Shown here piece after piece: positions 17,133 through 26,816 of a DNA stretch of 64,000 nucleotides. Numbering within the stretch: the first letter of the stretch is position 1; every line of letters starts with the position of its first letter. Location: NCBI GenBank assembly GCA_964351365.1, contig CAYGNP010000014.1, positions 1-64,000 on the forward strand, written 5' to 3'. The position numbers and the translations under genes were made by a program. The notes beneath the pieces are model-generated. The model saw only the letters and a list, made by a program, of their open reading frames with translations, was not told the DNA's origin and made no database searches. Source of the stretch: UBA1672 sp964351365 (GTDB taxonomy: Bacteria; Pseudomonadota; Alphaproteobacteria; Micavibrionales; Micavibrionaceae).

Positions 17133-18866
17133 TTAGCGCTCAACTTGAGGCTTTTGAGCTGCTTCCTCGATCTGGGAGGTAACGTCTTCAACGGATTCCC
17201 GCAGCTCTTCTTCAACCAGAACCGCGGAAATCATTTCCCGGCGCAGCATCGATTCAAAACGATCCCGCTGGTTCATGAGACTAATCGCATCAATAGATGC
17301 GCCTATACGTTTAATATTTTCCGGCTTATCATATAAATTTGTATAGAAATCAGGTGTTTGGTAGATTTTCTTTGTTAAAACTTCCATTTGGGCATAGTAG
17401 CTTGGTCTGTCACCAAGAAGCTGGGTGATTTCTGCGTCATTTGTTATGCCGAATTCCCGCATTAATGCCTTCATATGTGCCCAGCCGGATTTTCTGGCAT
17501 CACCAGGGGGAACGGGTGCGCTTGCTTTCATCCCTACAATATTGACGAAAGATGCGTGCGCTACACCCATTTTTGCGGCAAAGCTTCTGGAGTCATAGTG
17601 TGGGACAAGGTTTCTGCTAATTGACCCTGAATCTGCAAAGCGAAAAACATCCGGGAAATAAAGGTTTTTCCCAAGAGCGATAATATCTTCCTCATCGTCT
17701 GACGTTGCGCTGTCTGTATAATCAAGCGTGAGCGTGAGTGGGGATGAGAACGTTCTGGTGTAATCAATATCTTTGTTCTTGCGCGCGGCTTCCTGGGCAT
17801 TCGTAATATTTGCGTTCTCACAAATTGCTGCAAGAGCGCCACCATTATCTCTTGGATCACAATATTTCTTGATGTAGTTATTGATTTTGGCTGGAATATT
17901 AACGTTGTCAGAGCCGGCTGCTGCGCTATTTTGAACACCAAGGTACTGGTTCAAAAAGATTTTATTTAATGCATATTTATTTACTTCCGCCTTAGATTCC
18001 GTGTGTGCGATATTGCGCATAAAGGTACCGATGCGGCACATTTGTTCGCTCGGGTGATAGTCTTTGTGGGCACGGGCCATGAGCTCCTGGTGTTTTCTCT
18101 GTGTTGTCAGCTGTATGCGGGCATCAAAGAATGTGCCGACAATAAAGGTTTGCATCATCATAACGGCGGAGAGCTCTTGAGTTGCTAGTCTTACCGCCCT
18201 ACCGAATTTTCCCATTGATTCCGCTTGGGATGATCCACTTCCATCACCAAATACTCCAAAGAGAACTTCAACTTTTCCTGATGTAAATGCATTGGCGTCT
18301 GCATCTATTCCGATATTTTGGAATGCCAGCTCTATCGCTTCTTTTGAGCTTCTTTCCTGGTTTGGTTTTGACCCTAAAAGGCCGTTTGAGGAAAAGATCC
18401 CTGCCCAATCGGCAGTCAGATTGCTTTCATTCTTATCATCTTTTATTTTTACTTGCGCAAATTCACTCAGGCCCGATGCTTTGACGGCTAAATCCTTCTT
18501 TTTGCTATCCAGATTGACGAGAAGATGTAATGCCTCCGCAGGGGTTTGATCTTGGTTTTCTGGAGGGTAAACATCTAACTCATATTTGATGTCTTTATTT
18601 TTGTTTTCCTTTGCGATTTTTGGTGAGAGCGGTAGTGATAAATTTCCCTCTTGCGATACGATCTCTGTGTTTTGCTTGATGATTTTACCGTCTGCTATGA
18701 CTTTATAATTTACTCTTGAGCCCTGCGCGAACTCTCTCAACTCGAGGCCAGTTTTTGCTTGCTCGCGATTATTAATGACTGCGTATGCGCCCGCCCCCAC
18801 AAGAAGTAAGGCCGCAAAACTTACGAGGAAGACTGTTTTTTTCGATTTTTTTGTTTTTAAAGCCAT
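17133..18866 (-). CDS. Paralogue E of a five-member exported family (unrecognised)
   Basis: 577 residues from ATG 18866, which has AGGA 9 bases upstream; the frame is open for 32 more codons but without a better start. The N-terminus is a membrane anchor (KKTVFLVSFAALLLVGAGAYAV, about 9-32). A 200-residue region found in no other member comes next. The shared body follows: MCRIGT, YCDPRDN and ICEN cysteine motifs, VVAK-like block FAAKMGVAHASFVNIVGMK, and the C-terminal signature PSYYAQMEVLTKKIYQ plus FYTNLYDKPENI, ending in a Glu-rich coiled coil. It is the most divergent copy and lacks the cysteine-rich mature N-terminus. I know no characterised homologue; location suggests a periplasmic or membrane part of, or a client of, the Dot/Icm machine. 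Confidence 0.7.
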   Translation of the reverse strand: MALKTKKSKKTVFLVSFAALLLVGAGAYAVINNREQAKTGLELREFAQGSRVNYKVIADGKIIKQNTEIVSQEGNLSLPLSPKIAKENKNKDIKYELDVYPPENQDQTPAEALHLLVNLDSKKKDLAVKASGLSEFAQVKIKDDKNESNLTADWAGIFSSNGLLGSKPNQERSSKEAIELAFQNIGIDADANAFTSGKVEVLFGVFGDGSGSSQAESMGKFGRAVRLATQELSAVMMMQTFIVGTFFDARIQLTTQRKHQELMARAHKDYHPSEQMCRIGTFMRNIAHTESKAEVNKYALNKIFLNQYLGVQNSAAAGSDNVNIPAKINNYIKKYCDPRDNGGALAAICENANITNAQEAARKNKDIDYTRTFSSPLTLTLDYTDSATSDDEEDIIALGKNLYFPDVFRFADSGSISRNLVPHYDSRSFAAKMGVAHASFVNIVGMKASAPVPPGDARKSGWAHMKALMREFGITNDAEITQLLGDRPSYYAQMEVLTKKIYQTPDFYTNLYDKPENIKRIGASIDAISLMNQRDRFESMLRREMISAVLVEEELRESVEDVTSQIEEAAQKPQVER

Positions 18867-18879
18867 TCTGTTTTCCTGT

Positions 18880-20244
18880 TTATCTGCTGATTGTGCGTCC
18901 TTGATCAAAAGCAAGGATGTTATCTTCAACCTGTCTTTGAATCTGTTGGACCGAGAGCTCAAGCAAGACGGAGAGTGACGCTTCTGTTCTTAAGTAACTT
19001 TTCAGTAAATCGAATTTCTGAATTAAACCAATTGCTTGCAAAGCAACGCCTTTGCGTTCCACATTTGCAGGTTTATCGTAAAGATTGGTATAGAACATTG
19101 GGGTTTGATACGCTTTTTTCGTTAAAATCTCCATTTGGGCGTAATAGCTAGGATTTTCTCCTAAGAATTGTTCAATCTCGGGCGCAGGCATACCAAGTTC
19201 TTCTAAGAAAGCTCTCATGAAATCTCTTGAGCCAGCAGTTCCCTTGCTTTTCATAGAGACAAGAGCATTATAGCTATTTTCTGCAACTTTAGTCTTAGCA
19301 ACGACACCTCTCAAATCAAGGTAAGCTTGTTGCGTGCTTGAGACATCTTCATTTGGGTTATTTTGAAGATTTTCATAGTTTGCAATATCAAAACCTTCAA
19401 AACCGTATAGGTTATCCGCCATTGAAATAATATCTTCATCTGCACTTGATGGCGGCTCATTCGTTATTAAATCAAAATCTATTGTAAGCGGATCCTGAAT
19501 TGTTTTTTGGTAGTCAATGTCTGCGTTAAATCTGTCTCTTTCCTCGGCTGTTGAGCCAGAAGAAAAATTTGCCATTTGAGGGCAAAAATCTGCCAAATTT
19601 CCGTTGTTGTTGCTGATATCACAATATGTGTTTTTAAGTTTATTCAGGCGCGTGGTGATTTCGGTTCTAACGCCGTTATAAGTTTGTGAACCCTGACTTG
19701 CAAGTAACCTGTCTGTACTGCGCTGGCTCATTATACTCGCGTTAATTTCAGCTTGACGTTCACTTGCGGCAAGGCTCTTGATGCGCGTTCCGAACTCACA
19801 CATGCCTGTGCTTGTCTGATAATCCTTGTGGGCACGTGCATGCATCTCCTGCAGCATTCTTTGCGCCTCTAATTGTTCCTTCGCGTCAATGAACATTCCA
19901 ATTGCCATGACTTGATAGGCTCCTATCGCAGACATTTGTACTCCCATCTGCATAAGAGAAGGAAGTGCATATACCTGCCAAAATACGGCATCCATCCAAA
20001 TTTGCTGATGAATTTGAAGCCGGAAGAAAATGTAGATGTTTATCTCCAGCCATGTTTGAATCCATTCTACGAAATCCGTTTGAAATGTGGCCTCAGAGCA
20101 CAGGCAGCAACTGCAACATGCTGCCTGTGCTTTTTTTGGCATCAGTGTCAGGGTCAATGTTGCTGTGCATAGAAATATTATCACGCACAACACCAGCGAG
20201 AGCCGCTTTGTCCAGGTATTTTTGGGTGATAATTTTGTAATCAT
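18880..20244 (-). CDS. Paralogue D of the five-member exported family (unrecognised)
   Basis: 454 residues. A signal peptide or anchor at about 14-42 leads to a cysteine cluster (ACCSCCLC) at the expected mature N-terminus. A hydrophobic region near 60-120 ends in IGMFIDAKEQLEAQR, then AHKDY and the first invariant cysteine in MCEFGT. The second and third are in TYCDIS and DFCPQM. The C-terminal half carries VVAKTKVAENSYNAL, LGMPAPEIEQFLG, PSYYAQMEILTKKAYQ and FYTNLYDKPANV, and ends in two amphipathic helices. It lies 12 bases downstream of paralogue C and 13 bases before E, so it is co-transcribed with them. Family and function unknown. Confidence 0.72.
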   Translation of the reverse strand: MITKLSPKNTWTKRLSLVLCVIIFLCTATLTLTLMPKKAQAACCSCCLCSEATFQTDFVEWIQTWLEINIYIFFRLQIHQQIWMDAVFWQVYALPSLMQMGVQMSAIGAYQVMAIGMFIDAKEQLEAQRMLQEMHARAHKDYQTSTGMCEFGTRIKSLAASERQAEINASIMSQRSTDRLLASQGSQTYNGVRTEITTRLNKLKNTYCDISNNNGNLADFCPQMANFSSGSTAEERDRFNADIDYQKTIQDPLTIDFDLITNEPPSSADEDIISMADNLYGFEGFDIANYENLQNNPNEDVSSTQQAYLDLRGVVAKTKVAENSYNALVSMKSKGTAGSRDFMRAFLEELGMPAPEIEQFLGENPSYYAQMEILTKKAYQTPMFYTNLYDKPANVERKGVALQAIGLIQKFDLLKSYLRTEASLSVLLELSVQQIQRQVEDNILAFDQGRTISR

Positions 20245-20256
20245 TTTTTTCTCTAT

Positions 20257-21669
20257 CTATTCGCTCGAAGTGATTGCAAGAATTTCGTCTTCAATTTCAT
20301 TTTGGAGGTCTCCAACGGCTATTTCAAGCAACACCGAGAGTGCCGCCTCTTCTCTCAAAAAGCTTTTAAGCATATCAAATCTTTGCATCAGCTTGATTCC
20401 TTGTAATGCCACTGTTTTGCGCTCAACATTTGCAGGCTTGTCATATAAATTTGTATAAAAATCAGGGTTTTGATAGATTTTCTTTGTTAAAATCTCCATC
20501 TGTGCGAAATAGCTCGGGTTCTCGCCAATTAATTCCAGGGCCTGCGCCGCTGGTACGCCCAGCTCTCTGAGGGCATTTTGCATATACGGCCTAGCGGATG
20601 GCGGGTCATTCGGGCCTGATCCGGTATTATTGGTCTGAAAACCCTGTGATTTCATGGCTGCCAGAGCAAAAAAGCTGTTTTGTGCCACACTTCTTTTTGC
20701 CACTATGGCCCTCATGTCCATGAAGGTTCTTTGTACATCTGAAATCATTTCCCGAGGGTTGTTTTCAAGCAAATTTGCAGGAATAGCTGGAAATGCATCA
20801 TGTCCAAATAAATTGCTGGTCATGGCAAGAACATGTTCTTCGTCTTCGTTATGAATGTCTGGAGCGTTTATAATGCTATTATTCGTGAAATCTATTTTCA
20901 TTGTCCATGGAGAATCAACAAGAGCAAAATAATCAATGTCCTTATTTATACGTGAACGGGCAGCCTGATCAAAGCTGCTGTCGTCCCATGACACATCAGA
21001 GCACACTGAGCCAAGCGCGTTAAGTGTATTGGCTGTCAAAGCTGCCGAGCGGTCTTTTTCGTTGCAAAAAAGGCTGCGGAATTGAATTATTCTGGATTTT
21101 TTGTCGAGATCACCACCATAGGAAGACGCTGTTCCTCCGAATAATAGCTGTCTGTCCAATGCACGTTTGCTTAGAATAACTGCAAACGTGTCGCCTCTTA
21201 TTTCTGATGCTGCCAGACTTTTTGAAACGGAACCAAACTCACACATGCCAAGGCTAGGTTGGTATCTTTTATGAGCCAGCGCCTGTGTTTCCTGAAGTAG
21301 TCGCTGTGCGTCAAGCTGACTCTCGGCGTCTATAAACATTCCGATAATCATTGCCTGTTGAAGGGCAACAGCCGTGAATTGCTCGGTTGTGCGCATCATA
21401 AGCTTTAATAAGCTCTCTTCCCATATGCTGCTTGTTATGAATCTCTGTACACGCCTGAACTCTGAGTCTATGCGGTTGTCAAAATTTACTTCTGACTCGC
21501 CCCATATATCCCCACGATTGCTGCTGACTGCTCCATTGCATGTATTACAAAATGCAGAGGCCGTTTGCGTGTAAGCACCAAAAATAAAAATCATGACAAA
21601 AGCTGCAACAAGAGCGCCTTTTATTTGCCACAAAGCATATTTTGTACTTTTTTCAGCTCGCCTTATCAT
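20257..21669 (-). CDS. Paralogue C of the five-member exported family (unrecognised)
   Basis: 470 residues. The N-terminal hydrophobic segment (about 17-38) is followed by CNTC, in line with the cysteine-rich start of members A, B and D. Shared blocks: IGMFIDAESQLDAQR, MCEFGS, LFCNEKD, VCSDVS, DEEHVLAMTSNLFG, IVAKRSVAQNSFFALAAMK, PSYFAQMEILTKKIYQ and FYTNLYDKPANV, then a helical tail with IAVGDLQNEIEDEI. Its ATG overlaps the stop of paralogue B by four bases (ATGA), a sign of translational coupling. No enzyme motif is visible. The function is not known. Confidence 0.72.
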   Translation of the reverse strand: MIRRAEKSTKYALWQIKGALVAAFVMIFIFGAYTQTASAFCNTCNGAVSSNRGDIWGESEVNFDNRIDSEFRRVQRFITSSIWEESLLKLMMRTTEQFTAVALQQAMIIGMFIDAESQLDAQRLLQETQALAHKRYQPSLGMCEFGSVSKSLAASEIRGDTFAVILSKRALDRQLLFGGTASSYGGDLDKKSRIIQFRSLFCNEKDRSAALTANTLNALGSVCSDVSWDDSSFDQAARSRINKDIDYFALVDSPWTMKIDFTNNSIINAPDIHNEDEEHVLAMTSNLFGHDAFPAIPANLLENNPREMISDVQRTFMDMRAIVAKRSVAQNSFFALAAMKSQGFQTNNTGSGPNDPPSARPYMQNALRELGVPAAQALELIGENPSYFAQMEILTKKIYQNPDFYTNLYDKPANVERKTVALQGIKLMQRFDMLKSFLREEAALSVLLEIAVGDLQNEIEDEILAITSSE

Positions 21670-23105
21670 TTATTAAATTCTCTGCTTAAATCACGGTTTA
21701 CAGTTCTGTAGCGCTCACCTAATTTGCTGGAGAGCATCACGGACATCATCATTTCCTGCCTGAGCTCACTTTCCAAAAGCTCTCGATCAAGCATTGATTC
21801 TATTGCTTTCATCGCAACACTTTTGCGCGCTACATTTGCAGGCGTGTCATACAGATTGGCAAAAAACTGAGGGTTTTGGTAAATCTTTTTACTGAGAACC
21901 TCTAGCTGCGCATAGTAGCTTGGATTGGTGCCCAGAATATCAATAATTTCTGCATCCGGCGTCCCTACTGGCATCAGCTCTTTCATGATCGCCGCCATGA
22001 ACGCGCCTGTCTGAATTGCAGGATTGGTGTCTGCGGTTCCTTGTGATTTCATGCCGACAATTGCGTTGAAGCTATCTTCAGCGACACTTCGTTTGGCAAC
22101 CACGCTTCTCAGATCCATGTATAGCTCGCGAGCGTTTGGAAGGTCACTCAGTTGATCGAAGGAAATGCGGCGCGTGAGGATATCACTTGCGTATAGGTTT
22201 GCCGAGAGTGCAAAAATGTCCTCTTCATGGTTGGAGGGAATAGGGTTATTATCTATGAAATTAACCTCTATTGTTTTGGGCTGATCGACGACGCGGGCAT
22301 AGTCTATATCGCGATTGACGCGAAGCAAATCTGTCGCGCCCGAGGCTGTGCTGCCGCCAGGACCATCGCGATCACACGCCATGCCTAAACCTGTCATACC
22401 GCCCTTCCAGCCATTATCCCTTGGATCACAATATGTGCTTGCAAATTGTGCCCAGCGGCTGCTTTCATCAGATGATGTGCTTTGTGAAGAGAGTGCCCCT
22501 AAAGTCCCCAGCTGCCTGGAAATGGATCTTTTCGAGAGAACAAGACGATTTAAATTGCCCCTGCTTTCCGATGAGGCCAAGCTTCTTGTATTTGTCCCAA
22601 ACCAGCAGAAATCATCGCTGGGCTGGTAATCCTTATGCGCCTCAGCTTGAAGACGAGAGAAAAGGCGCTGGGTTTCAAGCTGAATTTTCGCATCAAAAAA
22701 GGCGCCAACCATTTGCACTTGATATATTCCATAGGCGCCCAAAAATTCAGTCATTTCGGCCATGCCTCTTGCAGAAAAACCAGAGAAAAATTCATCAACC
22801 ATGAAATTTTCTTCAACATTCAAATGATCCGCGATATTTTCCTGGATGATTGGGTCCCAGATCAATTCTTGAAGAATTAAATCAAGCAATATTTCTGTTG
22901 TTATAAATGTATCAGGAACAAAGCAGGACAGGCATGGTATGCAGAAGCCGCCTATAATTGCTTCAGCTTCTTTTGGACGAGTCGTTAATGTAGAGCTGGA
23001 TAAGCCTACAAAAAGCACAAGAAGCATGAGGATAAATCCTGCTTTTTTTGCTCTTTTTTTATGTTTTATATGTTTAAATATCAAACTATTTCTCAAATGT
23101 TTCAA
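21666..23105 (-). CDS. Paralogue B of the five-member exported family (unrecognised)
   Basis: 479 residues. A lysine-rich start and a hydrophobic segment (about 22-45) precede FCIPCLSCF. Shared blocks: VQMVGAFFDAKIQLETQR, AHKDYQPSDDFCWFGTN, YCDPRDN, ACDRDG, a DRNIDYxR-like motif (NRDIDYARVV), EEDIFALSANLY, VVAKRSVAEDSFNAIVGMK, PSYYAQLEVLSKKIYQ and FFANLYDTPANVARK, ending in a basic tail. It is closest to paralogue A (both have FCWFGTN and AC[DH]xDG), so the array probably grew by repeated duplication. It is coupled to C and lies 15 bases after A. Confidence 0.72.
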   Translation of the reverse strand: MKHLRNSLIFKHIKHKKRAKKAGFILMLLVLFVGLSSSTLTTRPKEAEAIIGGFCIPCLSCFVPDTFITTEILLDLILQELIWDPIIQENIADHLNVEENFMVDEFFSGFSARGMAEMTEFLGAYGIYQVQMVGAFFDAKIQLETQRLFSRLQAEAHKDYQPSDDFCWFGTNTRSLASSESRGNLNRLVLSKRSISRQLGTLGALSSQSTSSDESSRWAQFASTYCDPRDNGWKGGMTGLGMACDRDGPGGSTASGATDLLRVNRDIDYARVVDQPKTIEVNFIDNNPIPSNHEEDIFALSANLYASDILTRRISFDQLSDLPNARELYMDLRSVVAKRSVAEDSFNAIVGMKSQGTADTNPAIQTGAFMAAIMKELMPVGTPDAEIIDILGTNPSYYAQLEVLSKKIYQNPQFFANLYDTPANVARKSVAMKAIESMLDRELLESELRQEMMMSVMLSSKLGERYRTVNRDLSREFNK

Positions 23106-23120
23106 AGTTAGTCTTTAAGA

Positions 23121-24629
23121 TTACTCATCGCGCCCTTTAGACACATTTATACTCTTATTTACAGTCCTTTGCGCGCCGCGCAATTTACTGGCCAGAAGGA
23201 CGGATACGCTCATCTCCCGGCGCAGCTGGCTTTCGTAAATTTCCCGATCAACCATCAGCTCAATTGCTTTCATCGCCACTTTTTTTCGTGATACGTTTGC
23301 CGGTGTATCATAGAGCCGCGCATAAAAATCTGGGTTTTGAAAAATTCTTTTTGATAGGATTTCAAGCTGTGAGTAATAGCTTGGGTTAAAACCTATCAAC
23401 TCAAATATGTTGCCGCCCAAAACTGCGGGACTGGCGGGCATAAGCTCGCGAACAATCGCCGCAAGAAAACGCCTGGACTGAAGGGGGGCCAGGGCAATTG
23501 TTCCTAGTGTGCCAACACCAGGTACATTACCGCCCATTTCATCACTCGTGCCTGATGATTTCAGCCCCACGATGGCATTAAAGCTTGCTTGTGCCACACC
23601 GCGGCGCGCAGCAATTGTTCTTAGGCCCAAATATAGTTTTTGCCCAGCCGTAGATTTGAGGGCTGCCATTCCAAGCTCTCTTGAGAGCACCCTGTGACCG
23701 TAAAGGTTTTTTGATAGGGCAATAACATCTTCTTCTGTACCAGGCTGCATTATTGGTCCAACATAAAGTGAAGCCTCCGGTTGGGATGTTACATTCAGCG
23801 TATTATCACTAAAATCAATTTCCAGCGTTCTGGGATCTTCAATTAATCTGGTGTAGTTTACGTCCATGTTAAATCTGTTGGGGTCGTCGCCGCCAACATC
23901 AGTTCCCGTTCCGCGTCCGTCATGGTCACATGCCATCATCAGGCCTGATCTTGTATTTGTGCCAGTTACAACGCCGCTCTGAAAATTATTTTCTCTTGGG
24001 TTACAGTATGTTGTAACAAATTGTTGCCAGCGTGCATTATAATCGTCAAGCGTAGAGGCTGATCCAGCAGCACGATAAGACCCGACTTGCCTGCTCAGGG
24101 ATATCTGCGAAAGACCCAGCGCATTGAACCGTGCCTTATTTCCTGTGGCGGCAAGGCTTCGCACATTTGTTCCAAACCAACAAAAATCCTCACTTGGCGT
24201 GTAATCTATATGTGCCTCATGTTGAAGCTTGCGGAATAATCTTTGCGTGTCCATTTGAATTTGGGCATCAAGAAAAGAACCAATAATCTGAACATATTGA
24301 ACGGCAACGGCTCCCATTTCTGTCGACATCTGCGCCATGGCCGGACCGACCTGATCATTGAGAAAAATCTTAATCAACCAATCCTCATGCGCGGCAAGAT
24401 CGTCTTCAAATTCCTGCTCTGTTCTCTGACGAAGCTGCTGATGGAAGTTTCTTATGGAATTTTGAGCATCTGCACAATCACCAGGCCCACAGCCGCAGCC
24501 ACATGCCATCGCTACCCTGAGTGGGGCTGAAATTATTAATAAGACAAAGGCAACGCAGAATGCTTTTATCATTATTCCAACAAGAGGGGCGCATCGTTTT
24601 GCTTTTTTTCTTGTTGTTATTGTGATCAT
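23121..24629 (-). CDS. Paralogue A, first gene of the five-member exported family array (unrecognised)
   Basis: 502 residues, first in the minus-strand operon. A signal segment (about 19-42, AFCVAFVLLIISAPLRVAMA) is followed by a cysteine-rich mature start (CGCGCGPGDC). Then come IIGSFLDAQIQMDTQR, AHIDYTPSEDFCWFGTN, YCNPREN, ACDHDG, EEDVIALSKNLYG, AQASFNAIVGLK, PSYYSQLEILSKRIFQ, FYARLYDTPANVSRKK and a tail with SVSVLLASKLRGAQR. Three cysteines outside the N-terminal cluster are kept in all five copies, which suggests a structural disulfide and an oxidising compartment. No catalytic motif is apparent. The block opposes the two Dot/Icm arms and shares a divergent control region with dotI. Confidence 0.72.
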   Translation of the reverse strand: MITITTRKKAKRCAPLVGIMIKAFCVAFVLLIISAPLRVAMACGCGCGPGDCADAQNSIRNFHQQLRQRTEQEFEDDLAAHEDWLIKIFLNDQVGPAMAQMSTEMGAVAVQYVQIIGSFLDAQIQMDTQRLFRKLQHEAHIDYTPSEDFCWFGTNVRSLAATGNKARFNALGLSQISLSRQVGSYRAAGSASTLDDYNARWQQFVTTYCNPRENNFQSGVVTGTNTRSGLMMACDHDGRGTGTDVGGDDPNRFNMDVNYTRLIEDPRTLEIDFSDNTLNVTSQPEASLYVGPIMQPGTEEDVIALSKNLYGHRVLSRELGMAALKSTAGQKLYLGLRTIAARRGVAQASFNAIVGLKSSGTSDEMGGNVPGVGTLGTIALAPLQSRRFLAAIVRELMPASPAVLGGNIFELIGFNPSYYSQLEILSKRIFQNPDFYARLYDTPANVSRKKVAMKAIELMVDREIYESQLRREMSVSVLLASKLRGAQRTVNKSINVSKGRDE

Positions 24630-24956
24630 CGTTATAAAAATCCAAAATTAAGTTTTACACTTTATTGATATGCTGCATTATTTCAGAGGTTATTACAATT
24701 CTTTAAACTCATCAAATGTTGCAGCGGAAAACATGTCTATTTAAGCTCAGATAAGCATGTTAGCATATTTTTTGAGAGGAAAGCACAAAAAATATTTACG
24801 AAAAATTAAAAAAATATCTATTGTGGAGCATCTTAACCCCTGCTTTTTTCATTGTGTCTGCTGTTTTTTTGTTACAGAATGGGAAGTGAATTTGGATTTT
24901 GGAAATTATGCCTAGATCCTGTTTGTTTTTTATGAATTTGATTGGATGACTTTAAA
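24630..24956 (+). other. Divergent intergenic region between the paralogue array and dotI
   Basis: 327 bases with no gene, very A+T-rich. It separates the minus-strand array operon from the plus-strand dotI-dotO operon, so it must hold promoters for both. I see AT tracts at 24780-24825 and TTAA half sites (24767 region and 24832 region) but no full TTAA-N7-TTAA pair and no clear inverted repeat. No specific operator can be named. Confidence 0.6.
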
Positions 24957-25643
24957 ATGGCTGACAGCACACTTGGCGCAACCCAGAAACCTGAGAATGT
25001 AAATAATGATGACCAACCAGAAGTTAGCGGGCTGGGAACCGTTGTTATCCGCAATGAGTTTTACAGGGATGGTTACCGCAGCCTTTTGAAAATGACGCTT
25101 ATACAGAGCCTCGTTATTCTTGGCCTCATTGGAGCCATGTATTACGTTATACGTGTTCATCAGCCGCAACATTTTTATTTTGCCACAACAGAAGATGGCC
25201 GTCTTATCCCCATGGTGCCCCTTGGCCAACCCAACCTTAGCACTCCCGCGCTTATGTCTTGGGTTGCACAGGCCACAACAGAGGTTATGACCTTTGGGTT
25301 TAATAATTATAGGCGTAGCTTGCAGGAATCATCACGTAACTTCACTAAGCGCGGTTGGGAGAGCTTTACGCAGGCCCTAGAGCGCTCTCGCATGCTCGAG
25401 ATGGTTGAGGCTAATCAGCAAATTATAACCGCTGCTCCCAAGGGCGCTCCGATCCTTACTTCCGAGGGACTGGTTGCAGGGCGTTACGAGTGGAACGTTC
25501 AAATACCACTTATTATGACTTATCAGTCGAGCGCGCAGACCTTCACTAGAAACACTCTTGTTACTGTTGTGGTTGTGCGTGTTCCTCGGCTCGAGAGCCC
25601 GAACGGGGTTGGTATAGAGCAGTGGATTTCTGAAGCGCGGTAG
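24957..25643 (+). CDS. dotI: Type IVB secretion inner-membrane protein DotI/IcmL
   Basis: About 228 residues from ATG 24957; an in-frame TTG at 24942 is an alternative. A short cytoplasmic region ends in RNEFYRDGYRSLLKM, the conserved juxtamembrane motif of IcmL. One membrane segment follows (about 48-68), then a periplasmic domain with TTEDGRLIPMVPL, ALMSWVAQATTEVMTFGFNNYR and GRYEWNVQIPLIMTYQSS, all typical of DotI/TraM. DotI forms an inner-membrane core related to VirB8. It starts the right arm, which follows the Legionella icmL-K-E-G-C-D-J-B order. Confidence 0.92.
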   Translation: MADSTLGATQKPENVNNDDQPEVSGLGTVVIRNEFYRDGYRSLLKMTLIQSLVILGLIGAMYYVIRVHQPQHFYFATTEDGRLIPMVPLGQPNLSTPALMSWVAQATTEVMTFGFNNYRRSLQESSRNFTKRGWESFTQALERSRMLEMVEANQQIITAAPKGAPILTSEGLVAGRYEWNVQIPLIMTYQSSAQTFTRNTLVTVVVVRVPRLESPNGVGIEQWISEAR

Positions 25644-25742
25644 AAAAAATTGGTTTCTTTTTGTATTTAATTGATATTAAATAGACAATTATAAAAAATA
25701 GCTGTATCGTTTTATATGATTGTTAAAGAGTACTTGGGTTAA

Positions 25743-26816
25743 ATGACGTTGATGAAGTATACAAAATTTTCTCTTGGGCATTTTCTTGTTCCACGCATCA
25801 GGCTCCTAGGTTTAGGTGTGTCCTTTCTTTGTGTGAGTGGCTATCTGGTTCCAACTTATGCGCAGGATGATGACGTGCTGCCTGAAGTTGGCGGCGAAGA
25901 AGTGCTACCCCTCACAGATGCTGGGGGTGAAAACGCATCAGATGAAAACAGAAGTCCTTTTGGTTTTGATGACACGGGCCTTAATCCACAACAATCAACG
26001 GAACAGCTTCAGGATAATTTCAGAAAAGAAGCCTTTGATCAGGCGCTAAAAACCCTTTTGCCGCTTAAGCCTGAGGAAATACGAACCTTGCTTGAGCATT
26101 TTGACCGGACCGTTGAGTCAACAGAGCTTCCTGTTCACCCCTATCCAAGGCCTGAGCTTCTTGTTCAGAATATATCGCTTGACCCAGGTGTTGCCCCGGT
26201 CACTGTCAAGCTTGCATACGGATATGTTACCACGATAAGCTTGCTTGACTCTTCCGGGCAGCCGTGGCCGATTGAGGATATAAGCTGGGTTGGGGATTTC
26301 AAAATACAGGAATCGCAAGTACAAGAGACAACCAACATATTGAGGGTCTCGCCTGAATCCAAATTTGCACATGGCAATATATCCATGCGACTTGTTGGAT
26401 TGAATGCTCCAGTTATTATGACTTTTGAAACCAATCGTGATGCCGTTCACTACAGGTTTGATGCGGTCATCCCCAAGAGGGGGCCTGGCGCAACAATGCC
26501 CCTTATAGATCCGGGCGTGCGTTTGACCTCTGGCGATGCTGACATGTCTATTGCCCTGAGCGGTGTAATTCCCAGAGATGCAAAGGTTCTTAACGTCGAC
26601 GGCGTTGATGGGCGCACAAGTGCCTATGTCTACAATGGCCTAACCTATGTCAGGACCCCTTTAACGCTTCTTTCTCCGGGTTGGGATAGCTCTGTTACCT
26701 CTGCGGATGGCACAAAAGTTTATGCTCTGGAGGAGACTCCTGTGATTTTACTCTCGGATAGGGGTCGTATGGTGCGCGCCTATCTCTCTGCGCGTGAGGA
26801 TTTGCTGAATGAATGA
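25743..26816 (+). CDS. dotH: Type IVB secretion core protein DotH/IcmK
   Basis: 357 residues with a signal peptide (cleavage about 39-40, TYA|QDD). An acidic linker precedes the conserved core at about 95-330: LKPEEIRTLLEHFD, VTVKLAYGYVTTISLLDSSGQPWPIE-type segment, and HGNISMRLVGLNAPVIM. This matches DotH/TraN, the VirB9-like ring protein of the outer-membrane core. It is 99 bases after dotI and overlaps dotG by 8 bases. Confidence 0.9.
   Translation: MTLMKYTKFSLGHFLVPRIRLLGLGVSFLCVSGYLVPTYAQDDDVLPEVGGEEVLPLTDAGGENASDENRSPFGFDDTGLNPQQSTEQLQDNFRKEAFDQALKTLLPLKPEEIRTLLEHFDRTVESTELPVHPYPRPELLVQNISLDPGVAPVTVKLAYGYVTTISLLDSSGQPWPIEDISWVGDFKIQESQVQETTNILRVSPESKFAHGNISMRLVGLNAPVIMTFETNRDAVHYRFDAVIPKRGPGATMPLIDPGVRLTSGDADMSIALSGVIPRDAKVLNVDGVDGRTSAYVYNGLTYVRTPLTLLSPGWDSSVTSADGTKVYALEETPVILLSDRGRMVRAYLSAREDLLNE

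Noticed and set aside
17133..24629. Five-paralogue array as DotA/TraY or VirB6-like channel proteins
   Set aside because: DotA-type proteins have many membrane segments; these have one N-terminal segment and a mostly hydrophilic, cysteine-containing body.
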